Assembly (NCBI GenBank): GCA_963662175.1
Contig: OY759219.1
Span: 46,430,675 to 46,494,674 of the forward strand
Source of the DNA: Aradus depressus
Taxonomy: Eukaryota > Arthropoda > Insecta > Hemiptera > Aradidae
DNA length: 64,000 nucleotides
Direction of reading: 5' to 3'
Shown in pieces: positions 51,901 to 61,655 of the stretch (the first letter of the stretch is position 1; every line of letters begins with the position of its first letter). The notes beneath the pieces are model-generated. The model was not told where the DNA came from and did not search any database. It was given only the letters and a program-made list of their open reading frames with translations. A program made the position numbers and the translations under genes.

Positions 51901-54900
51901 TTAGTTATATGAAGCAACGCGATACTCCCTTGTACTCGGAATGGACTCACAGTGTCATAACACCGACCAAATGTTAGTTATATGAAGCAAGGCGATACTC
52001 CCTTGTACTCGGAATGGACTCACAGTGTCATAACACATGAATGGAGCAATTGGTAGAATTTTAACTAATGATAATAGTCATGATTTTAGCATTAATCAAG
52101 ATTCTAACGGACATTTAACAACCTGAAACTATGATTAAGAACAAACAAAAGTACATAAGTTGTCAGCATAGTTTTGGAGAAAAATTTGAAGAAGGAAAAA
52201 CAAACAATTATGTGTCTCTCAATTTTGTGACCCTTCAATTAAGTCATAAAACAGCATTTATCTATGACATACACCGGAAATGATAAATAAAACAGATATA
52301 AGCCTTCACCACACATGCCTCCCCTCTCCAACATTCTCTCTGGTGCATTCTAGTGCAGTTTATATTTGGAAATGGCAAAAAATGATGTCTCAAGGTGCAA
52401 AATTGTTATGGTAAAGATGCAAAGGATCCTTCTCCCCTTTAGTAGATAGGTGACTAAGGCATGATGGGCTAACGTGTGTCGATCGGCCTCGCAGTGGACG
52501 GCTCAGTCCATTGTGTCCCTTCCTTGTCCGCACATTGCCGATAGAATATAACAGGGAGCAGTAATGGTCTTGAACTGAAAACATTGCCTGCAAAAGGAAC
52601 ATAAAGACTAAACAAATGGACCCTTCTAAAGCACACAATAAATATAATGTTCGCATCACACTAAAATAAATGCAATATATACATACAAAATTTAAATTTA
52701 GTCAGTACATTTTTTGTTTGATCAGTAATCATTTTCAAAAGATTTTCTTAAAAAGAATGAAGATGCCAAGTATAATACCATGAAATTAGGTTTATGTTTT
52801 TCTTTTATGATTTTTAGGTCACAGTCATTGATACGATTGTCACTAAAATTTATAGACTTTGGGTCCTCATCAAAACAAGAATTTTGCACAAAGAAACATT
52901 CAAGTCGATGCATTTTTACTGAAAATATTTCACCTCAAAAATAATGAATAGGCGACCATTGATTAGTATAACGTAATCAACTATTAGTTATCTACAGCTG
53001 TAACTGAATCAATTACTATATCAATGTTGTGTTTAAATTGTATAGATACTGAGGATGGGATTTCCGTTCTAAATCTCCATGCAGAAGAAAACGTTTAAAA
53101 TAAAGTGAGAGAAAATGGGCAGCAATTTAATAAAATATACAGTAATCAAGAAAGATGTTGGTACCAGTTTCAGTTTCAGAGTTGTCCTCGCCGCCCTCCT
53201 GTCCGGAAGGTCCCTGTGCAGTACTCTCCCCAGTCGAAGCATTGTTCTGCTCCTGACCTGACTTGAAAAACAACTTCTGGAAGGCGAGAGCTCCATGACC
53301 ACCCTTCAGTCCCGTCCTGTCAGCCTGCTGCGTCTGCAACACAACACGTGTACTTCCACAGCTACAATTATTTTCTTTTTTGAGTAAGTTTTCACTCTCC
53401 CTCTAAAATATTTTCTTCTTCGGTCAATTTGACTGAAGATCTATAAATATCGTCGCCCTTATGAGATTTTGTAAACATTAATTAGGGCAGTTATTAGGGT
53501 TTCCTCTCCTTCCCTGTGACCGAATTAGCTGAAAATGAATACTCAAGGGCCACACAGATATACACAATTTCGGGTCGATAAAGTCAAAAACATGATGATT
53601 ACATGAAATTTCAATGAAAACGCTACATGATATCTCTGAGCGATTACATAACCTTCCCTATTCTCGGTATCGTACCTTGAGTGTCACAAATGAGCGGACC
53701 TCAAACTTGCAGGTGTTAAACTTAAGAACGGACATTAACTCTAACTCAGTCTTCACCGAGTCCATCCAACAGAATCACGCCTATCTTGAATGACCTTTGG
53801 TTTGTCTGTTTAGACCTCATGAAAATTATCCAATAAAAAGGTCCCAATTCTTAGACTCTTGTTAAGAAGAATGTCATAATGTTTTGTATATAGTTGAATA
53901 TCACGTCAATAATGTTTAAATTTGTTCGTCTCATAGTTTACATTTGCTGCAATAGTTCAAAATTTATGAAAAAAAAAATTGTTATAACCTACATTTACTT
54001 CTCTTTCGTATGATTCACCACTTTCAATATGACAATTTTTGCGGAGATGTCGAAAAAGTTCGACTTCCCTTTTGGACCCGGATTTGTCCCGAAAATTCCC
54101 AAAACAAATTTCGACTTACATTCATGAGATAAGGCTCCATTATTTTTTTTTTCAGATTTTCCGCATCAATAGTAACGATTAGAAAGGGGGGGGGGGGGGG
54201 GGGCGGATATGAGCTATACCTCAGGTAAGAATGATCAGAAATGTATTGTTATTTTAATTTTTTTCTTTTGGCCTTGGAACAAACATTCTCAACAAATTTT
54301 GTCAAAATCTGAAACTTTAAAATCATATATATATATTTTAAAATTCTGGATGATCTTCTAAAAACTCAGAAACTGGGACATACTCTCTGGAAAGTTATAA
54401 TAAATAAATAAATTTTCTTTTCTTTTTTCTGAAGTATGGTCTATTGCACAAAATAAATGTATACATAGACTACACACAGAGTCGGACTGCACACTGTAGC
54501 TAGTTTCAGTTTGAGGCCGGGGACTGTACCTGCTGAGGGAAGCTGTAATAGATCAGGTTGGCGGATGGGGAGCCCACAGACGGCCTCTGTTGGTAGAACT
54601 GAGCAGCTCCACCTGACATCAGCATCAGCTTCTGCTTCTGCGCCTCCTGCTGCAACTGTGTCTGTTGTTGCTGCAACTGCTGCTGTTGCAATGGCAACTG
54701 TTGTTGTGGTTGCTGAACTAAAATTGGACCTTGTTCCAACTTCTCCGGATTTTCCACTGTAAATTCAAACACACTTATTAAATGATTTTTGAAGCAAAAA
54801 AATATAAATTTGTGGCTCTATGCATTAACCATAAAAAATATAACCCATAAAAAAATTTAATGTATGCTTGCCTAATGTGCCAAAGGTTGTGGATTCGATC

Positions 54901-57900
54901 ATAGCCGGGGTCCTTGTTTTTATCTATGATCTAATACCATGAGCATGCCCTCCTTCGGAGCTAAATGGCTGTCAGTTACTCGTTGAAAGACCACTAACTT
55001 CATTTTACCTGGGTTGGCAATGTTAGGACTCCCACAGTAGTCGCTCTGTGTCTAAGGAGATGGTCCTCACGTAGTGATAATGTCAGGCCAGCCTCTGGTT
55101 GTTCGTTGTGGTGTAGGTTGTGACTTTAAATGCATCACCCCTCACAAAAAAGTCTTAAAGATTACGATTTTTTTTTTAAATAAAAAAGAATAGCCGGTTT
55201 CGAAGCTATCGCAAGAAAAAAAACAGGGTTTCTATTTTTAATTTTGAAGGGGGTTTTGAAGTGCGCGGGATGGCGACCTCACAGGAGGAACGACAAGGTG
55301 GACGTCCTTTCATTTGTCCAGGCACACAACTTCATTTTGCCCACTCAAGGCACAAAACTGGTTTCCCTCTCGTTTGCTTATTTTTAAACAGATTTTTCCT
55401 TTGCAGTATATAATAGTTTACATTTTATTTGTGGTCGGGAAAAATTATAACTAAATTTACAAATCACTGTGAATGAAGCTGCAATTCTTTCTTACTGTCA
55501 CGAAGCGACGAAAGTGCGCTCTGGAAGTAGGCGATATGACCTCGTAATTCATCCCGTGAGTTTCAAATAAAAACAAACAATAAAAATTAAGTTTTTTTTT
55601 GCACAAATACTGAAGTTTGTCAAAAAGATGAAACCATCAGTGTACTATTTCCTAACGTGAACCATGCATCCCTTATCCCGTAGTCAGTTGGACCCATGTC
55701 GGTGGAACAGCAAGGACGCCATTAGTCCGAGCAAGTTTCTTTTCATTAAACAAAACTTTAGCTACAGTATTATTAAGTATCGAGTTTCCCCCGTTTCTAA
55801 AAAAATGGGATTCAGTGTCGCTACCCTATTATTGCATGAAGAAACAGCATTATTTACAGATGATTATTAAGTCAACTGTACGTGACTACGACACTATGAC
55901 ATTCAAATATTTTTTCACAAAAAAAAACTCTAAATCTTATAATTAACTCCTTCCTTTGATGATGAATAACAAACCAGTGCATAGAGATTGTCATTACACC
56001 CCTCTTCCTAAATGATATATGAGACGTCACGAAATGCATCAATACATTTGAGACCTTGTTGCCAATTCTCTCCACGCATTAATTCTGGTCAACTATGGTA
56101 CCTATGCCTAGTTGAGTACACGTACTGGTAACCGATGAAGCCTATTCAATAAGGACCCTGGCAGAGCACAACTTTCGTTGCCTAATCTATGGAAAGATGG
56201 TCCCAAATGTATTGAAGAGTCTCATGCGCCTACCTGGAGCGGCTGGAGGTGGGGCGGGGGCCTCGACGGGGCGGCTACCCTCCGCCCAGGGGAAGTAGTT
56301 GTTGGCGCCATTGATGAGGTTGATGAAGGACTCGTAGATGGATCCGGTGTTGCCCTCCTCCCCTGAAGTGGCACCTTCCTGGTAGAGAACCTGCGAACCT
56401 TGAGGCACCACATAGATGACAGACTGTTGGCCGTACCGCACCCCTGTGTCCACGTTGTTCCTACCAATCATCCAAAGAGAAATATTAGTACTGTGAGTTG
56501 AGGAAGGAGTATATAGACCCCGTCTGGTGGACAACCTCACACACCTGTTGGTGAGACACCCGCCGTTAATTACGATTATTCCAGTTGATTTAAAAACAAT
56601 TATTTTTAATCCACCGCTTATTAGAAAATAAAATTGTCTTTCTCTAAGATGGCATTGTTGGGACCAGGTAACAACGTTGAGAGGGAGTACACGGAGAAAA
56701 CTATATTCTTGCGGCAAGAAGAGATCTTCTTGACATATCTTCTTACAGAATTAAATTAAAAACATTCCTCATACTTAATATAACTTCAGTAGCAAAACTC
56801 TATTCTCATTGAGAAAATCACCTAGTAGTGTCTACTATTCCCTATCACCGACAAAATACAGAATACAACTTTTTTGCCGCAAGAAGAAATTTGTTTTGCC
56901 GCAAGAACATTTTTTCTTGCCGCAAGAATATATTTTTCTACGTGTAGTGTTTCATTCACAGTGAATGAAGAGGAGGTTCACCATGACCTGAAGAATCGGC
57001 TTGGAGTACCTCTGTGTACTAATGTGCGTCATCAGAGATTAATTTAGGTGAAATTTGAAGTATTTAGGTAAGTTGAGGGTGTAGTGTAAGGGAGCTAATG
57101 TACAACTTACGGGACTAGAGGGAGCTGGTGTTGGTAGGAGCCAGACTGAGGGAGGTAGAGAGGCGCCTGTCTTACAGGGAGCGGCTGTTGGTAGAAGATC
57201 TGTCTGCTCTCCTGGTAGGGCTGGACGTGGTGGGGGTGGAGTGAGACCAAGGGAGCTAATGTACAACTTACGGGACTAGAGGTAGCTGGTGTTGGTAGGA
57301 GCCAGACTGAGGGAGGTAGAGAGGCGCCTGTCTTACAGGGAGCGGCTGTTGGTAGAAGATCTGTCTGCTCTCCTGGTAGGGCTGGACGTGGTGGGGGTGG
57401 AGTGAGACTAAGGGAGCTAATGTACAACTTACGGGACTAGAGGTAGCTGGTGTTGGTAGGAGCCAGACTGAGGGAGGTAGAGAGGCGCCTGTCTTACAGG
57501 GAGCGGCTGTTGGTAGAAGATCTGTCTGCTCTCCTGGTAGGGCTGGACGTGGTGGGGGTGTCCCGAGCAGGCCACTATAGCACTCCACGCTAGCCACAAG
57601 TAGATCTGCAACAATCCACAACCCAGTTTATAGCAAACAATAAACCAACACAAAGGAGAAGTTACATTATGAAAAGAATAGAAATTCCATCCCCACCACC
57701 ATCTGAACAGGCGCAGTCATAATATCTCATCAGGATTGTTTGTTTCAACGACAGAAAAAACAAATACTTCAAAGACAGGAGATTAACTAAGAGATAGGGA
57801 GAAATGGGTTATGTTGAAGACTGACCGTACAAAGATGAGTGACGCGACTTAGAAGGCTTCCGTCTCTGTGAGATCGTCGGAGAACTTGAACAGATCTAGC

Positions 57901-58034
57901 CCAGGGTGTGCACACGTTCCTCTTGTCACTTGTTGATGGGAGGCACTCAGAGGCCAGGACATAAAGGATAGTCTAAAATACATTGAATTTCCGAATATAT
58001 GTTTGTGATCTTTGTCCATGGACACCGGTTTCAT
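48875..58034 (-). CDS. Secreted Gln/Pro/Tyr-rich protein with DUF4774-like segment, multi-exon
   Basis: Reconstructed minus-strand gene with coding exons 57605-57433, 56460-56234, 54756-54530, 53333-53165, 51538-51398 and 48975-48875 (1038 bp, 346 codons with stop). Each exon starts after AG and ends before GT, and codon phases match at every join. The first of these encodes a hydrophobic signal segment (IYLWLAWSAIVACSG) and a His/Gln/Tyr/Pro-rich stretch. Next is an acidic/Gly segment with SIYESFINLINGANNYFPW, then a Gln-rich tract with 31 Gln, a charged Ser/Glu/Gly segment, a Gly/Ala/Val-rich GGVAAAAPVGTAVVGPGG block as in insect DUF4774-type proteins, and a Tyr-ending C-terminus. The start codon exon is uncertain: ATGAAACCG at 58034-58026 followed by GTGTCC fits the phase and gives 348 residues; ATG at about 58313 with a GTGAGT donor also fits. 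An extracellular matrix or cuticle role is inference. Confidence 0.75.
48976..51397. other. Intron with dispersed repeats
   Basis: AT-rich. Blocks near 49855-50040 and 50915-51060 share 'ttgcacaaaagtatatac'-like and 'ttcgtgaaatttg'-like phrases with 22125-22215. They belong to one dispersed family. Frames at 50026-50259, 50318-50608 and 50711-51067 are not supported as genes. Confidence 0.45.
51398..51538 (-). CDS. Exon encoding the Gly/Ala/Val-rich DUF4774-like block
   Basis: 141 bp. Acceptor ATGTTGCAG, donor GTAGAC. It reads PTLAQVKPQAIAVAGQ, then GGVAAAAPVGTAVVG, then PGGMALSAPSATALAG. The alternating small residues with GPGG are characteristic of insect DUF4774-type repeats. Opposite-strand frames (51320-51656) are shadows of this GC-rich exon. 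Confidence 0.8.
51539..53164. other. Intron with a 73-bp direct duplication
   Basis: 'aaatgttagttatatgaagc' through 'cactcacagtgtcataacac'-like sequence occurs at 51896 and again at 51969 with one substitution (caacgcg versus caaggcg). Otherwise AT-rich. The 89-codon minus frame at 52390-52659 is open but unidentified and shows no obvious splice signals. Confidence 0.5.
53165..53333 (-). CDS. Exon encoding a Gly/Gln/Ser/Glu-rich segment
   Basis: 169 bp. Acceptor TGTGTTGCAG, donor GTACCA (weak but phase-correct). It contains TQQADRTGLKGGHGALAFQ, then KLFFKSGQEQNNAS and an acidic end. It enters in phase 0 and leaves in phase 1. Confidence 0.7.
53334..54529. other. Intron with a dispersed repeat and a G18 tract
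   Basis: Positions 53690-53910 match 16285-16410. A G18 run is at 54186-54203. No exon recognised. Confidence 0.5.
54530..54756 (-). CDS. Exon encoding the polyglutamine tract
   Basis: 227 bp. Acceptor GAATTTACAG, donor GTACAG. After VENPEKLEQGPILV comes a stretch of 45 residues that is mostly Gln with Leu and Pro, then LMLMSGGAAQFYQQRP and SANLIYYSFPQQ. The frame can also read through the donor to a stop 8 codons on (54506), so an intron-retaining short form is possible. The antisense frame 54511-54762 is a shadow. Confidence 0.78.
54866..55140 (+). repeat. Strongly diverged SINE (copy 8)
   Basis: Degenerate B box 'gttgtggattcgatcatagc', then 'gagcatgccctccttcggag', 'gctgtcagttactcgttgaa', 'taggactcccacagtag' and 'gtgataatgtcaggcc'. 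The block order is that of the SINE, but similarity is low. It is either an old copy or a related subfamily. Confidence 0.6.
55498..55563 (+). repeat. SINE tail fragment (copy 9)
   Basis: 'cgacgaaagtgcgctctgga' followed by 'agtaggcgatatgacctcgt' matches the 3' domain of the SINE. The rest is absent. Confidence 0.65.
56234..56460 (-). CDS. Exon encoding the acidic/Gly and Pro-rich segment
   Basis: 227 bp. Acceptor GATTGGTAG, donor GTAGGC. It contains NNVDTGVRYGQQSVIYVV, then EGATSGEEGNTGSIYESF, then a Pro/Ala-rich end. The open frame runs on both sides beyond the splice sites (56187-56717), but phases with the flanking exons fit only these borders. Confidence 0.78.
56688..56946. mobile_element. 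259-bp MITE with ~33-bp inverted termini
   Basis: Left end 'tacacggagaaaactata' then 'ttcttgcggcaagaa'. The reverse complement of the right end reads 'tacacgtagaaaaatata' then 'ttcttgcggcaagaa'. Two further 'ttgccgcaagaa' motifs lie inside near 56874 and 56897. Non-coding; it sits in an intron of the DUF4774-like gene. Confidence 0.7.
57094..57560. repeat. 161-bp tandem triplication of part of a coding exon and its splice donor
   Basis: 'tacaacttacgggactagag' recurs at 57101, 57262 and 57423. Each unit contains the last 128 bp of exon 57605-57433, its GTAAGT donor and the first bases of the intron. Only the most upstream copy (57416-57560) is joined to a signal-peptide segment and acceptor in the right phase. 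The other two lie in the following intron. Copies differ at very few positions. Long overlapping minus frames across this region are products of the repeat. Confidence 0.9.
57433..57605 (-). CDS. Exon encoding the signal-peptide core and His/Gln/Tyr-rich N-terminus
   Basis: 173 bp. Acceptor GGATTGTTGCAG, donor GTAAGT. It enters in phase 0 and leaves with two codon bases, matching the next exon. It reads IYLWLAWSAIVACSG (signal hydrophobic core and cleavage region), then HPHHVQPYQESRQIFYQ and LPQSGSYQHQLPLV. A small upstream exon must supply the start codon. Confidence 0.75.
58026..58034 (-). CDS. Candidate start exon of the DUF4774-like gene
   Basis: ATGAAACCG followed by GTGTCC. Joined in phase 0 it gives MKP plus the signal core, a typical short n-region. 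The donor is poor. An alternative is ATG at about 58313 with donor GTGAGT near 58247, giving a longer n-region. Not resolved from sequence alone. Confidence 0.35.
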
Positions 58035-58934
58035 TTCAGTTGTGATACATCTATCTACTAATATGAAGAAATGTATGGAAAACTTATGAAGGATCCGAAC
58101 ATCCTCTTTGCGCTTAGTGACTATGATCTTCTTCGTCCGACAATTAAAAGAGAAAAAGCTTCTTTGTGGAGCTGTATAAGGCTTTCTTCACAGTCAAATG
58201 ATCTAAATAAACAACATAGGGGGTGCATCCACTAGACTGCACTCACATAACGTACAATATTGACTATGCGCTGTGGTACTCGGAGTTGCCCGCGAAAGCC
58301 ACTACTTTTCATACCATTTCGAATCCTCTGGCAGCAGCGATATGGAAATCAAAATACGATTTAAACTCATGAAATTTACCTATTCTAGACAAGGGGAGGT
58401 CAAAACGAACTGAGTTCGCAAGTGGTGCACAATGTGGACCGAAATTAACGAAATAGGAAGTACAGGCTGCATTTGCACATCTTAAAATATTGCCTACTAG
58501 CTGTGCCCGGTGTTGCCCGGGAAAGTCACTATTACCAAACCAAAAACCTAGATTGTCCAGCATCAAGGGGTGGGGGGTAGGAGTTTTTTTTTTTATGGTT
58601 CAGAGTTACTATTCCTAAAGAGGGCTCCTTTGTTGAGTGGTTAGTCTGTCAGGCTACGAATAAGTAGACATCAGTTGACCAGTAGTTGGTGTCACTATTA
58701 TAGAGGCGCATTAGTGTTTAGAGTCACTATACTGAGGGAGGATTCAAAGCGCGAAGCGAGTACAGCGCAAAGTTAGCAGCGCCCCCCTGGTCTCTAAATA
58801 ACTTGATACAAGTCAACCCCAACGAGTTGTTATATATAACTTGGTCGGAATTACATTTTGTTCGATCAGAAATCCGTTCTATGTTATATAGAAGCCCTAG
58901 AGACCATCAGTTCGATTTGTACCTCTATATATGT
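58035..58934. other. Upstream flank with a family A fragment
   Basis: 'actagctgtgcccggtgttg' followed by 'cccgggaaagtcactatt' (58495-58535) is the head of interspersed family A, and 'gttgcccgcgaaagccacta' near 58286 is a further diverged trace. No gene recognised; the promoter of the DUF4774-like gene may lie here. Confidence 0.4.
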
Positions 58935-59253
58935 TAGTTATTATGACTCATGCCCGGGCTTTGACTACGAGGTCATATCGCCTACTACTACAGAGCTCTT
59001 TCGACATGAGCCCGACTCTTCTGTGGGAGTCCTAAATTTTGCCTACCCTAAATTTTTATTCACCTAGGGTAGGGGTCTTTAACGAGTACCTGACATCGTA
59101 CAGGCTCGCTTAACGTCCCATCCGAAGGACGGCGTACTTAAGTTTATTTTACCTCCCAGATAAAATAAACTAAGGGCCTCGGTCGGGTTACGAACCCATG
59201 ATCTTGAGCTCAGAAGGCAAGCACGCATACCACTGAGCTACCAGCGCCCTCAA
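58935..59253 (-). repeat. tRNA-derived SINE (copy 10), full length
   Basis: Reverse orientation, from tail 'gactcatgcccgggctttga' to head 'actgagctaccagcgccctc'. A perfect 12-bp target duplication CTCTATATATGT flanks it (58923-58934 and 59254-59265). The tail is ATAACTAA-type. Confidence 0.93.
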
Positions 59254-59265
59254 CTCTATATATGT

Positions 59266-59607
59266 ATATTTGTTTGAGCTTCACTGTAAAATGGCTGAAC
59301 TTATGTCCACGAAATTTGTAAAGCCTTTCGTTTAACTTGAAATGTAGGCTATGAGACGTCTCAACTTTTGAACGGGAGAGTTGTGGGGGTAAAACGAGTG
59401 CAGGCTCTTTAAAGATCGTAGCATCCTTATAAGCTTTTTATTCTTTGTCTGGACATCGCACGTAATGCTGAGGGAGGCACGTCAGTGACACACCACTACT
59501 ATGGCCTCAAAATCATTGAAAATGCCAATTTATTTTTAAAATCATTATAGTTACTAACCTGCTTAACTTACTAACGCCGAGTAACCTGCTACTTCTCTTT
59601 ATATTAT
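59266..59607. other. AT-rich spacer
   Basis: No gene. 'attctttgtctggacatcgc' near 59440 resembles 'attctttgcccggacatcat' near 33252, a trace of another dispersed repeat. Confidence 0.4.
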
Positions 59608-59617
59608 AGAGTAGGTA

Positions 59618-59963
59618 TTAGGTTTGGTTAGGTTTTATGACTCATGCCCGGGCTTTAACTACGAGGTCATATCGCCTACTACCAGAGCGCTCTTTCGTCA
59701 CTCTGATGGACATGAGCCCGACTCTACTGTGGGAGTCCTAAATTTTGCCTACCCTAAATTTTTATTCACCTAGGGGGTAGGGGTCTTTAACGAGTACCTG
59801 ACATCGTACAGGCTCGGGACCATCGCTTAACATCCCATCCGAAGGACGGCGTACTTAAGTTTATTTTACCTCCCAGATAAAATAAACTAAGGGCCTCGGT
59901 CGGGCTGCCCCGATTTTGAGCTCAGAAGTCAAGCACGCATACCACTGAACTACCGGCGCCCTC
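59618..59963 (-). repeat. tRNA-derived SINE (copy 11), full length
   Basis: Reverse orientation. Target duplication AGAGTAGGTA at 59608-59617 and 59964-59973. On the minus strand the tail reads 'aaaacctaaccaaacctaat', the CCTAA type also seen in copies 4 and 6. The B box is damaged ('gggctgccccgatt' in place of the usual sequence). Confidence 0.92.
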
Positions 59964-60160
59964 AGAGTAGGTAATGAAGCACCTCCTATCTGTAAGCCAC
60001 TGGTTCAACCTTCTTTTTGTGACAAGATCCCTCCTAAAATTCTTTCGTCCGAGGCGCCTTTAGAATGGTCCTTTAGGGGAATATGTTCATCTACGAAACT
60101 CTTCGTGAAAAAGTTATCTAACAAACAAAAACCTCTGTAGTTTTATTGACGTTTCGAATG

Positions 60161-60540
60161 ATAAATTTCTCTGAATCTCCCCCTGAGTGTTGAAGGCCAC
60201 AACGGCACGGCTCCTTATATTGATACAGATACATTTGTGAGGTTATATAAGAGAGAGGTGAGGGCCAAGGCTACCAACCACGCCCTGCTCCAGAGGTCGT
60301 TGGCCCCATGGCTGCCAACACACTCTAACGGATCTCAGTAACTGTCCTTACAGACTTTCAGCACTCATCTGTTGACTATTGGACAAATGAAGCTGACAGG
60401 GCCATCTCATTGAAAAGGGGGCTTCGAGAGAGCTTCGGGAGTAGCAAAAAGTTAGTTCCACCAGGAACTATCTTCTACTCTCATGGGAAGTATTATCGCT
60501 CATAGAAGCTGATTACTTGCGATATCCGGATACAGAATAA
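60161..60540 (+). other. Possible unidentified coding exons
   Basis: One plus frame from about 60161 reads GHNGTAPYIDTDTFVRLYKR and continues to a stop near 60341, passing a good donor (GAG|GTGAGG) at about 60247. A second stretch after the acceptor CTTACAG (exon from 60354) reads DFQHSSVDYWTNEADRAISL and stops at 60503-60505, with AATAAA near 60536. Composition is protein-like and richer in GC than the flanks. I cannot match either to a family, and the phases of the simplest donor/acceptor pair do not join these two frames. This could be two exons of an unknown gene or a relic. Confidence 0.25.
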
Positions 60541-60551
60541 AAAGTTTATCT

Positions 60552-60572
60552 CCCCCCCCCCCCCCCCCCCCC
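60552..60572. repeat. C21 homopolymer
   Basis: Uninterrupted run of 21 C, followed by TCCCCC. One of ten C or G runs of at least 12 in this AT-rich window. Confidence 0.9.
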
Positions 60573-61550
60573 TCCCCCTTTCACTATACGAAAGTGTTAT
60601 TTATCTCCATTATGAAAATGTCTCTCATATTTATTCCGTAACTTTTTTCATGTAGGATCTGACCTGAGAAAACATCGAATATCTTTGTCTCCAACTAAAC
60701 TTCCCCCCTCAATTCTTTGATTCTGAAATGAAATATATACTAAAACTTATTCCTGAATAGGCAGATTCAAAATATTAAGTATGGTTGAAATATGTTCAGT
60801 AATGATGGAACAAACAAACACAAAAGATAAAACTGAATTGTATTGCTCTTTGTTTGACATGAAACCGATAAAACCCAAATAGTTTTCAAAAATATTCAAT
60901 GTACAAATACCCGCCACCTATTTTAAATTTTATAAACGAAGATTTAAAAAATCGAACAAAAAATAAATAAATAAAAATTGGGGACACATTGCTGCTGTTA
61001 TAAATAAGAGTCGTATGAAGCCAGTGTATTTAAGAGAGCAGTAAATGACAGACTAGCTCACCCACGCGCTTTGGGCTCTTCAGGACAGACGTTCAGTTTG
61101 ACGCCGAGGAGTATACTTTCTGGAAAGACAGAAGACAGCTAGAACGAACAGTCCGAGTGACATATAAGAGTTCTCGTTGGAGCCTATAAATCATAAAAAC
61201 TTATCAAAATCGCCAAAAGCAGTCACTCTGGGTACTGCCTTGGCAACATCCTAATTACAAATGAAGTTATCGACAATTTATGAAACTGTAGTTGTGATGC
61301 CGACCAAACCTGTTTAACCCATCTCTCTGAGATTTTGACTTAACAAAAAAAAAAAAAAAAAAATCAAAACATGGATTAACTGATTATTCCGATGTATTAA
61401 TACCAATTAGCATAGAAATCGACAACTAGGGGTCGTAGTTAGAATATCGATATCAGCCCCCCTCTAAATTAAGTTATCAAAAAAATATTACAGTGAAACG
61501 TTCCAGAAACATAAAAAAACAATCAAAAGAGCACAATAGGAGCAACAGTT
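60573..61550. other. AT-rich DNA, no recognised gene
   Basis: A/T-rich with A-runs. The segment 61037-61110 is more GC-rich ('ctcacccacgcgctttgggc') but I cannot identify it. Confidence 0.4.
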
Positions 61551-61655
61551 CCGCAACCTACAACGTAGAACTACGTCGACTGCCACTATCACCCGTTCTA
61601 CGTCAATAAAGTATCCATGGAGACAGTTGACATTGGCCTACGTTGTAGGTTGCGG
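61551..61655. repeat. Hairpin with perfect 18-bp arms
   Basis: 'ccgcaacctacaacgtag' at 61551-61568 is the exact reverse complement of 61638-61655, separated by 69 bp. It may be a very short MITE or a folded RNA. Nothing else in the window matches it. Confidence 0.8.

Larger units (their letters stand above)
54757..56233. other. Intron with a diverged SINE and a SINE tail fragment
   Basis: It contains the elements at 54866-55140 and 55498-55563. The rest is AT-rich, with no exon seen. The 68-codon frame at 55664-55870 is unsupported. Confidence 0.5.

Noticed and set aside
57039..57653. Pro-rich 75-117-codon minus frames
   Set aside because: They result from reading the 161-bp repeats in alternating frames through splice donors. 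The spliced exon uses only one frame.
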